From contig WGMK01000009.1 of NCBI GenBank assembly GCA_016125095.1, positions 1 through 64,000 on the forward strand: a stretch of DNA of 64,000 nt, read 5' to 3'. A program made the translations under genes and the position numbers. Below, piece by piece: positions 8,488 to 15,396 of the stretch (its first letter is position 1; each line of letters begins with the position of its first letter). The DNA is from Candidatus Hydrogenedens sp. GTDB taxonomy: Bacteria > Hydrogenedentota > Hydrogenedentia > Hydrogenedentales > JAEUWI01. The notes under the pieces are model-generated. The model ran no database searches and had not been told where the DNA came from. It was given only the letters and a program-made list of their open reading frames with translations.

Positions 8488-8925
8488 ATGGCACGCGGCG
8501 ATCATATCAAGGTAGCGCGGCTGGGAGGCCTATACTATCACCATGGGATAGACATGGGAGATGGGACGGTCGTGCATTTCTCAGGCGAACCACTCCGCTT
8601 GGCCGACGCAAAAGTCGAGCGAGACAGCCTGGAGTTGTTTTCGGGCGGCTATCCGGTGCAAACGGTCGCCTACGGCGGCCGCGTGGCAGAGCCGGAGACC
8701 ATCGTGGAGACTGCGCAATCGTATCTCGGCGCGAGCGGTTACAAACTCTGGACCAACAACTGTGAGCATTTCGCCTGTTATTGCGTTACCGGCGAGAAGA
8801 AAAGCGACCAAGTGCGGCGTACGCTGCGCGCTGCGGCAGGCATTGCCGCAACGGCGGCGGCAGGCGTTGTTCTAATCGCGGCGGCCCGCCAACGGGGCCG
8901 CACCCTCAGAAAGGAAAACGTCTGA
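8488..8925 (+). CDS. LRAT-domain (NlpC/P60 superfamily) protein with C-terminal membrane helix
   Basis: 145 residues. It has the permuted papain-like LRAT fold: the first histidine in YYHHGIDMGDG (His18/19), the second in TVVHFSG (His30) and the nucleophile in NNCEHFA (Cys92). NCEHF is the hallmark of lecithin:retinol acyltransferase-type enzymes, which act as thiol acyltransferases or phospholipases on lipids. A hydrophobic stretch at about 112-132 followed by basic residues suggests C-terminal anchoring in the inner membrane with the catalytic part in the cytoplasm. AGGAGCC precedes the ATG. The stop overlaps the start of the TerB-like gene (TGATG), so the two products probably work together. 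The lipid substrate is unknown. Confidence 0.8.
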   Translation: MARGDHIKVARLGGLYYHHGIDMGDGTVVHFSGEPLRLADAKVERDSLELFSGGYPVQTVAYGGRVAEPETIVETAQSYLGASGYKLWTNNCEHFACYCVTGEKKSDQVRRTLRAAAGIAATAAAGVVLIAAARQRGRTLRKENV

Positions 8926-9335
8926 TGACCGATCGTCTTACCGGGGTACAGCGCCGGATGCTGCTGGAAATGCTCTACGCGCTCGCACAGGCTGACGGCA
9001 AAATCGTCGCGCTCGAGCGCGAAGTGCTGCAGGACTACTCGGAACTGCTGGGGGTCTCCCTGGACGAGATCGACGGCAATTTCGAGATTGAAGAACTCGC
9101 CCCCTATTTCGATTCGGCCGAGAGCCGCGTTGCGGTCATCGAGGAACTCTGCCGGCTCGCGCGCCTCGACGGCGATTTCGCCGAAGACGAGCGCGCCGCG
9201 ATCCTCCGGGTGGCCGATGCCATGGGCATTCCTGCCGGCATGGTCTCCCGTATCGATGAGTGGGTGGTCGACGGACTTCGCTGGGTCGCCAAGGGCAACG
9301 ATCTCATTCAGGAAGCCGAACGAAATTCGGTCTGA
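8925..9335 (+). CDS. TerB-like helical protein
   Basis: 136 all-helical residues resembling the TerB (tellurite-resistance/DjlA-type) domain. There are two acidic turns, ADGKIVALEREVL near the N-terminus and LDGDFAEDERAAI in the second half, the spacing seen for the metal-binding acidic clusters of TerB. No DnaJ domain follows, so this is a stand-alone TerB unit. TerB-family proteins are linked to membrane-stress responses. Here the gene is coupled by a 1-nt overlap to an LRAT-type membrane enzyme, with AAGGAAAAC as ribosome-binding region. The domain assignment is by pattern, not by alignment. Confidence 0.65.
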   Translation: MTDRLTGVQRRMLLEMLYALAQADGKIVALEREVLQDYSELLGVSLDEIDGNFEIEELAPYFDSAESRVAVIEELCRLARLDGDFAEDERAAILRVADAMGIPAGMVSRIDEWVVDGLRWVAKGNDLIQEAERNSV

Positions 9336-9405
9336 TTTCCTGCTTTTCAGTCCCCCTGTGGTTGTGGTATATTCTTGCTTGCCACACCATATGTTGTGCT
9401 AGGGG

Positions 9406-10851
9406 ATGCGGTCTTTGTACGGTTCAAGCAGGAAAATCCACTTCGTCGGCGTCGGCGGCATCGGCATGAGCGGCCTGGCTGAGATTCTGCTCAATCTGGG
9501 CTATGAAGTCTCGGGTTCGGATCTGCACGGCACCGATATCACCAAGCGCCTCGAGACCCTGGGCCTGCTTTTCAAGGAAGGCCACGAGGCCGCGCATGTG
9601 GATGGCGCGGAAATTCTTGTGATGTCGGCCGCCGTACCCGAGAGCAATCCCGAGGTGGCCGCCGCGCGCACTGCCGGCATACCCGTACTGCACCGCAGCG
9701 ACCTGCTTGCTGATCTCATGCGCCTCAAGCCCAACGCGGTGGTGGTGGGGGGCACGCATGGCAAGACCACGACAACGTCGATGATCAGCGCGTTTCTCGA
9801 TCTGGCGAACATCGGCGCCACGACCGTGGTGGGCGGCATCCTGCATCGCAGCGGCACCAACGCGCGCTGGGGCACGGGGCAATACATCGTGGCAGAGGCC
9901 GACGAGCACGACGGCTCGTTCCTGCGGCTGCATCCCACCATCGCGGTCGTGACCAACATCGACGCGGAGCACCTCGAGTACTATGGCTCGCTCGATCGCG
10001 TGAAGCGGGCCTTCGCCGATTTCTGCAACATGGTGCCGTTCTACGGCTACTCGATTCTCTGCCGCGACGACGCGAACACGCGGGCGATTCTGCCCGACAT
10101 CGAGAGCGCTTGCCTCACCTATGGCATCGAAGAGGGCGCGTCCATCCGGGCGGAACATATCCGCGTGTCCGGCGGCGGCGATACTTTCGGCTCCGAGCGG
10201 TTCCGCGCGTTGCGCACGCAGTTCGATGTCGTGAGCTACGACGAGCGCCTCGGCGCGACCGGCAAGTTGGGCACTATCGAGATCCACGCGCTGGGTACCC
10301 ACAATGTGCTGAATGCCCTCGCGGCCTGCACGGTGGGGCTTTGCCTCTCCATGCGCTTCGGGCTCATCGCCGAAGGGCTCAAGCATTTCGACGGCGTACG
10401 CCGCCGCATGCAGCTGGTCGGCGAATCGCACGGCGTTGTGGTCGTGGAAGACTATGCACATCATCCCACGGAAATCCGGGTGACGCTCGAGGCCGCCCGC
10501 TGCACGAATCCGAATCGGCTCATCGTCGTGTTTCAGCCGCATCTCTACAGCCGCACGAAGTTCCTGTCGGAGGAATTCGGCGCGGTGCTGTGCGAGGCGG
10601 ATCGCGCCCTAGTGACGGCCATCTATCCCTCACGCGAGGAACCCATGCCGGGCGTAGACAGCACGCTCATTGTCGATGCCTCGCGCAACAAGGGCTGCCA
10701 CCAGGTTGAGCTGGTGGAATCCATGCACGACGTGCCGGGGTATCTCGCGCCCGATTTGCAGCCGGGCGATCTCGTGCTGGTGCTGGGTGCGGGCAATATC
10801 AACCAGATCGCCGCCCCGATTCTCGATGCCTGGAGAGCGCATCATGGCTAA
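9406..10851 (+). CDS. murC: UDP-N-acetylmuramate--L-alanine ligase
   Basis: 481 residues, typical for MurC, the cytoplasmic ATP-dependent ligase that adds L-alanine to UDP-MurNAc in peptidoglycan synthesis. Visible motifs: FVGVGGIGMSGLAEIL at the nucleotide-binding N-terminus, the ATP loop GTHGKTTTTSM (116-126), the central-domain EADEHDGSFL, and YAHHPTEI at the start of the C-terminal domain. The ATG follows directly on AGGGG, which is tight, but no other start keeps the N-terminus intact. A TATATT at 9368-9373 could be the -10 of the operon promoter, though its -35 is weak. The end overlaps ftsQ by 8 nt. Confidence 0.96.
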   Translation: MRSLYGSSRKIHFVGVGGIGMSGLAEILLNLGYEVSGSDLHGTDITKRLETLGLLFKEGHEAAHVDGAEILVMSAAVPESNPEVAAARTAGIPVLHRSDLLADLMRLKPNAVVVGGTHGKTTTTSMISAFLDLANIGATTVVGGILHRSGTNARWGTGQYIVAEADEHDGSFLRLHPTIAVVTNIDAEHLEYYGSLDRVKRAFADFCNMVPFYGYSILCRDDANTRAILPDIESACLTYGIEEGASIRAEHIRVSGGGDTFGSERFRALRTQFDVVSYDERLGATGKLGTIEIHALGTHNVLNALAACTVGLCLSMRFGLIAEGLKHFDGVRRRMQLVGESHGVVVVEDYAHHPTEIRVTLEAARCTNPNRLIVVFQPHLYSRTKFLSEEFGAVLCEADRALVTAIYPSREEPMPGVDSTLIVDASRNKGCHQVELVESMHDVPGYLAPDLQPGDLVLVLGAGNINQIAAPILDAWRAHHG

Positions 10852-11638
10852 GGCGCAGCCGCTCTACCACCCCATGCGTCCGCGGGTGCGCTCGCGCAAG
10901 CGAGAACGCATGCGCGCCGTGCGCACTGTGTTCAAATGGATTGGCACCGTCATCGTCGTCTGCGCCCTAGCATACGCGTTTCTCAATTATCTTACGCGGT
11001 CGCCGCGGTTCTCCGTGTGGGAGGTTTCGATCAACGGCCTTGAGCAGATACAGCGCGACGAGGTGATCGCTGCGGCGGGGCTGGATTCGCCGCTGAACCT
11101 CATGGCCATGCAGCCGGAACAAGTGGCGCGCGAGTTGGAAGCCAAGCTCGCGGTGAAATCCTGCACGGTGCGCCGCGAGTTTCCGAACCGCCTGTTTATC
11201 ACCGTGGAAGAGCGGCATCCTTATGCCCTGCTCATGCTGCGCAGCCACGCTTACCAGCTCGATGCCGAGGGGGTGGTCATCCGTGAACTAGGGCCCCTCG
11301 AGAATCTTGAACAGCCGATGATTTCCGGTCCGCCGGAATTCACGCTGCCGGTGCCGGGCGACGTGGTGGATGCTCCGGAGATGCTGCTGGCCCTCCAGCT
11401 GCTCGACGAGTGGCTCAAGTCGCCGCTCCACGAACGCTGGACCCTGTCCGAAATTGCCGCCCGCAGCCCGGGCGAAATCGCCATGTACTTCGAAGACCTG
11501 CCCTTTGAACTGCGCTGGGGGCGTTCGCCCATTCCCAGCCAGATGCAGCGCCTCGAAACGCTGGTGGCGCAGGAGGGCGAACTGTATTGCGCCGAGTACC
11601 TCGATTTGCGATTTGGACCCGATCTGGTCTGCCGGTAG
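10844..11638 (+). CDS. ftsQ: Cell division protein FtsQ/DivIB
   Basis: 264 residues. A basic cytoplasmic tail (about 1-28), one transmembrane helix (about 30-50) and a POTRA domain opening with FSVWEVSINGLEQIQRDEV, followed by the beta domain with FPNRLFITVEERHPYA. FtsQ bridges early and late divisome proteins in the periplasm. The ATG at 10844 overlaps the murC stop, the order seen in dcw clusters. Downstream there are only 108 nt before ftsZ, so there is no room for the ftsA gene that normally follows. Confidence 0.9.
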   Translation: MAKAQPLYHPMRPRVRSRKRERMRAVRTVFKWIGTVIVVCALAYAFLNYLTRSPRFSVWEVSINGLEQIQRDEVIAAAGLDSPLNLMAMQPEQVARELEAKLAVKSCTVRREFPNRLFITVEERHPYALLMLRSHAYQLDAEGVVIRELGPLENLEQPMISGPPEFTLPVPGDVVDAPEMLLALQLLDEWLKSPLHERWTLSEIAARSPGEIAMYFEDLPFELRWGRSPIPSQMQRLETLVAQEGELYCAEYLDLRFGPDLVCR

Positions 11639-11746
11639 GCATGCGCCCCGGCGGACGCAGTAGAAGCGGTGAAATAGGCGGTGATAGGATGGCGCGCCGG
11701 TGCGTCCCCAGGGAACTGGACGCGGCCCGCGCTGGGAGCACAACCG

Positions 11747-12973
11747 ATGAGCATGGGAATGTCTGACGAGTTTCAATCTTTCGACCAGAGAGCGGTAATC
11801 AAGGTATGCGGCGTGGGCGGCGGCGGCGGCAATGCCGTCGAGCGCATGCTGAACACGGGGCTCGACGACGTCGAGTTCGTGGCCATCAACACCGACGCGC
11901 AGGCCCTGAAGAAGTCTCCTGCCCAGCACCGGCTCCAAATCGGGCTGGAGCTGTCGGGCGGCCTGGGCGCGGGCGCCGACCCCGACCGCGGACGCCAGGC
12001 GGCCGAGGCGGATCGCGAGAGCATCGCCGCGATGATTTCCGGCGCCGACATGATCTTCCTGACCACGGGCCTGGGCGGCGGCACCGGCACGGGCGCGAGC
12101 CCGGTGGTGGCTGAGGAGGCCAAGAAGGCCGGCGCGCTCACCGTGGCCATCGTTACGCTGCCCTTCAGCTTCGAGGGGCCGGAGCGCATGGAGAACGCCC
12201 TGCGCGGACTAGCCGCGCTGGAGGAACACGTCGATACGCTGATTGTAGTACCGAATGATCGCGTGGCGGCGCTCTGCCAGAGCAATAACATGCCGCTGCT
12301 CAATGCCTTCAAGCAGGCCGACGAAGTGCTGGACAACGGCGTGCGCGCTGTCACCGAGCTGATTACCGTCACGGGCCTTATCAACGTCGACTTCGCCGAC
12401 GTGCGCACCATCATGCAGAAGAAGGGTCGCGCGCTCATGGGTATCGGCGTGGCCGAAGGCGACGACCGCGCGGTGCGCGCGGCGGAAGAAGCCATCGTCT
12501 GCCCGCTGCTGGAGCAGTCCACCATCCACGGCGCGCGCGGCGTGATCGTGAACGTGCGCGGCGGCTGCGACATCGGCATGCGCGAACTTGAACAGGCCGT
12601 AAAGACGGTCAAGAATGCCGCTCACCCCGATGCCAACATCATCTTCGGCGCGGTGGTGGACGACAACGAGCGCTCGGAACTGCAGGTTACCGTGATTGCG
12701 GCCGGCTTCGACGTGAGCGCCGAGGCGCGCGTGTCCCGTTTCATCGGCGAGCAGGTGGCGGACGAACCCGAACCCGTGATGCCTGAGCCCGAAGAGTGGC
12801 GCGCGCCGGCCCCGGTCGAGCGCGAGCCCGAGCCGTTGATGATGCCGATGGACGACGAGCCGGGCGAACAGACCATGTTCCCCGACGCCGAGGGCCAGGA
12901 CGACGAAAAGCGCAAGATAGACATGGGCATTCCCACCTGGCTGCGCAAGCGGCGCGATCGGAGAAATGCGTGA
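11747..12973 (+). CDS. ftsZ: Cell division protein FtsZ
   Basis: 408 residues. The tubulin-like GTPase that forms the division ring: phosphate loop GVGGGGGNAV near the N-terminus, tubulin signature GGGTGTGASPVV, and the T7 catalytic loop GLINVDFADVRTI. A Pro/Glu-rich linker ends in the conserved C-terminal peptide IPTWLRKRRDRR, the docking site for FtsA, ZipA or SepF-type anchors. The start at 11747 has GGGAG eight bases upstream; two more in-frame ATGs lie 6 and 12 bases later. The TGA overlaps the GTG start of the pilT-like gene. Confidence 0.97.
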   Translation: MSMGMSDEFQSFDQRAVIKVCGVGGGGGNAVERMLNTGLDDVEFVAINTDAQALKKSPAQHRLQIGLELSGGLGAGADPDRGRQAAEADRESIAAMISGADMIFLTTGLGGGTGTGASPVVAEEAKKAGALTVAIVTLPFSFEGPERMENALRGLAALEEHVDTLIVVPNDRVAALCQSNNMPLLNAFKQADEVLDNGVRAVTELITVTGLINVDFADVRTIMQKKGRALMGIGVAEGDDRAVRAAEEAIVCPLLEQSTIHGARGVIVNVRGGCDIGMRELEQAVKTVKNAAHPDANIIFGAVVDDNERSELQVTVIAAGFDVSAEARVSRFIGEQVADEPEPVMPEPEEWRAPAPVEREPEPLMMPMDDEPGEQTMFPDAEGQDDEKRKIDMGIPTWLRKRRDRRNA

Positions 12974-14085
12974 GCGACAGCATTGATGTCCGCCAGAGCT
13001 TCCTGAAACTGCTCCAGCGCGCCGTCCAGATGGACGCGTCCGACATCCACCTGAAGACCGGCAGCCTGCCGTACTTCCGGGTGGATGGCGCCATGGCGGC
13101 CCAGGAACTCGAGCTGGTCAGCCGCGAGCTGATGGAAGGCTACATCAAGCTGATGCTCAGCGAGGAGCAAAACCGCTACCTCAACAAGCGCGGCGAGTGC
13201 GACTTGTCCTGGCAGGAAAAGGGCCTCGGCCGTTTCCGCGTGAACGTGTTCCGCCAGCGCGGCACGCTGTCGCTGGTCATGCGCCGCATCAAGTCGAAGA
13301 TCCCCTCGTTCGGGCAATTGTACCTGCCCGACAGCGTGCTCAAGTTCGCGGAGCTGCAGCGCGGGCTTTGCCTGATTACGGGTACCACCGGCAGCGGCAA
13401 GTCCACCACGCTCGCCAGCATCATCGACCACATCAACAGCGTCCGTCGCTGCCACATCGTCACCATCGAAGACCCGATCGAGTACGTCCATGCGGACAAG
13501 AAGGGCGTGGTGAACCAGCGCGAGATCAACATCGACACCTTCGACTTCAACAGCGCGCTCAAGGCCGTGATGCGGCAGGACCCCGACGTGATTCTCATCG
13601 GCGAGATGCGCGACCTGGATACCTTTCAGGCTTCGCTGAGCGCTGCGGAAACCGGCCACCTCGTGTTTTCCACGCTGCACACCACCAACGTGATGCAGAC
13701 CTTCGACCGCATCATCGACCTCTTCCCCTCGAACCAGCATGACCAGGTGCGTTCACAGCTCGCCATCAACGTGAAGGCGATGATGTGCATGCGCCTGCTG
13801 CCCCGGGCTACCGGCAGCGGCCGCGTGCCCACCTGCGAAATCATGTTCATGAACTCCGCCATCCGCATGCTCATCAAGGAAAGCCGCATCAACCAGATTC
13901 CCACGGCCATTCAGCAGGGCAAGGAATCCGGCATGCAGACCTTCAACGACAGCCTGCACGACCTCGTCAAGGCGGGTCTCATTACGGAACAGGTTGGTTT
14001 GGAAGCCTCGGATAACCCCGAGGATCTCAAGATGATGCTGCAGGGCATCCACCTCAGTTCCCGCCGCGGCGGCATCCTCCGCTAA
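12970..14085 (+). CDS. pilT: PilT-type twitching-motility ATPase
   Basis: 371 residues, standard for PilT, the hexameric ATPase that drives retraction of type IV pili. Walker A GTTGSGKST (138-146), the Asp-box VTIEDPIEYVH, Walker B VILIGEMRD with the invariant Glu-Met-Arg-Asp, and the PilT-specific ETGHLVFSTLHT are all clear; the N-terminal PAS-like part has ASDIHLK. The GTG start overlaps the ftsZ stop (GTGA), so the gene is translationally coupled to ftsZ. No pilin or pilus-assembly genes are adjacent; pseudopilin genes lie about 40 kb downstream. Confidence 0.9.
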   Translation: MSDSIDVRQSFLKLLQRAVQMDASDIHLKTGSLPYFRVDGAMAAQELELVSRELMEGYIKLMLSEEQNRYLNKRGECDLSWQEKGLGRFRVNVFRQRGTLSLVMRRIKSKIPSFGQLYLPDSVLKFAELQRGLCLITGTTGSGKSTTLASIIDHINSVRRCHIVTIEDPIEYVHADKKGVVNQREINIDTFDFNSALKAVMRQDPDVILIGEMRDLDTFQASLSAAETGHLVFSTLHTTNVMQTFDRIIDLFPSNQHDQVRSQLAINVKAMMCMRLLPRATGSGRVPTCEIMFMNSAIRMLIKESRINQIPTAIQQGKESGMQTFNDSLHDLVKAGLITEQVGLEASDNPEDLKMMLQGIHLSSRRGGILR

Positions 14086-14105
14086 GTTCCTTTTCCCACA
14101 GCGCT

Positions 14106-14135
14106 TTGCAACCTTTTCGCAGCGGTCGGCATAAT
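14106..14135 (+). promoter_or_regulatory. Putative promoter of the ExbB/ExbD operon
   Basis: TTGCAA (14106-14111), 18 nt, CATAAT (14130-14135), in the 150-nt gap between pilT and the ExbB-like gene. Both boxes are near consensus. It may give the Exb genes expression separate from the division genes. Confidence 0.4.
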
Positions 14136-14235
14136 ACACAGTGTCTGCGCCGCGGGGGGCTGTTGTCTGCCGGCACGCCGTGCGGCACGTTTCCAAACAC
14201 GGGCTGATTGCAGCCGCCTCGGGCAAGGAGATCCA

Positions 14236-14970
14236 ATGAACTCGACCAAGCAAGCCGCCGTGGGCGCCCTGCTGGCCTTGGGAACCGCCGGATGGGCGGG
14301 TGCCCAGGAAGCTCCGCCTGCCGCGCAAGGCCTTCCGCCAGGAGCACTTACGCTCATGACCATGATCCAGCAGGGCGGGGCCGTGCTCTGGGTCATCATG
14401 GGGCTGGCCTTCATTGCGCTGGTCTGGGCGCTCTACCTGCTCGTCACCCTGACGGCCGGCCGCGAGGTGCCCAAGAAGCTGGTGAAGCGCGCGCAGAAGC
14501 AGATTAAGGAAGGCGACCTCCGGGGCGCGTACCAGATGTGCGCCGAGCGCGACGAGCTGCTGGCCAACGTGCTGGCGGCGGGCCTCAAGGTGGCCGGCCA
14601 CGATCGCTTCGTCATCCAGGAAGCCATGGAAAGCGAGGGCGCGCGCGGCGCGGCCAAGCTGTGGCAGCGCATTTCCTACATGAACAACATCGCCACGCTC
14701 GCGCCGCTGCTGGGGCTGCTGGGCACGGTGTGGGGCATGATGCAGGCCTTCACGGCCATCTCCGAGGACATCGCCCAGGTGCAGGGCATGAGCATGGCCG
14801 CCAGCGTGGCCAAGGCCATGATTACCACCGCGGGCGGCCTCGCCCTGGCCATCCCCGCCATGGCGGTCTATTTCTACCTGCGCGGCCGGGTGACGAGGAT
14901 TATCGCCACGCTCGAGGCTGAGGCAAACGAGTTCGTCGAACTCATTGTCGCGAGCCGGGGCGAACGATGA
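14236..14970 (+). CDS. MotA/TolQ/ExbB proton channel family protein
   Basis: 244 residues with an N-terminal signal-like segment (cut expected after WAGA), a transmembrane helix at about 50-72, a cytoplasmic loop and two further helices containing ATLAPLLGLLGTVWGMM and the TTAGGLALAIPAM segment that mark the family. Such proteins form the inner-membrane pentamer that, with ExbD/TolR, uses the proton gradient to energise a periplasmic partner. AAGGAG precedes the ATG. The stop overlaps the ExbD start (ATGA). Sequence alone does not separate TolQ from ExbB. Confidence 0.92.
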   Translation: MNSTKQAAVGALLALGTAGWAGAQEAPPAAQGLPPGALTLMTMIQQGGAVLWVIMGLAFIALVWALYLLVTLTAGREVPKKLVKRAQKQIKEGDLRGAYQMCAERDELLANVLAAGLKVAGHDRFVIQEAMESEGARGAAKLWQRISYMNNIATLAPLLGLLGTVWGMMQAFTAISEDIAQVQGMSMAASVAKAMITTAGGLALAIPAMAVYFYLRGRVTRIIATLEAEANEFVELIVASRGER

Positions 14971-15392
14971 AGATACCCCGCCCCTGGCAGGAAGAAGCCG
15001 ACACGATCCAGATGGCTCCGCTCATCGATATCGTGTTTCTCACGCTCGTCTTCTTCATGGTGACGGCCGTCTTCGCGCGCGTGGAGAGCGAGGTGGGCAT
15101 CACGCTGCCCACGGCCGACAGCGCGGCCGACGCGGCGCGCACGCAGGGCGAAATCTATATCAACATCCGGCCCGATGGGGTGATTGTGGTCAATGACCGC
15201 GAGATGGACCTGCCGGAACTGCAGAACGTGCTGGACCGTGTCGCGCGATATTTCCCCGGCGGCGCGGTCATCATCCGGGGCGACAAGAACGTCGCGCTCG
15301 AGCGGGCCATTCAAGTGCTCGACTGCTGCCGCAAGGCCGACATCCAGAACGTTTCCTTCGCGGCGCTGGATCCGGAAGAAGCGAAGGAATAG
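14967..15392 (+). CDS. Biopolymer transport protein ExbD/TolR family
   Basis: 141 residues. A short cytoplasmic start, then MAPLIDIVFLTLVFFMVTAVF, the single transmembrane helix with the family's channel aspartate (Asp25 in LIDIVF), followed by a periplasmic domain containing RPDGVIVVNDREM and VIIRGDKNV. It partners the preceding ExbB-like channel to form a proton-driven stator. The overlap with the upstream gene and the 4-nt gap to the TPR gene indicate one operon. Confidence 0.92.
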   Translation: MKIPRPWQEEADTIQMAPLIDIVFLTLVFFMVTAVFARVESEVGITLPTADSAADAARTQGEIYINIRPDGVIVVNDREMDLPELQNVLDRVARYFPGGAVIIRGDKNVALERAIQVLDCCRKADIQNVSFAALDPEEAKE

Positions 15393-15396
15393 GCAG

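Noticed and set aside
12796..12969. In-frame extension upstream of pilT
   Set aside because: It overlaps the C-terminal part of ftsZ; the GTG at 12970 gives the standard PilT N-terminus.
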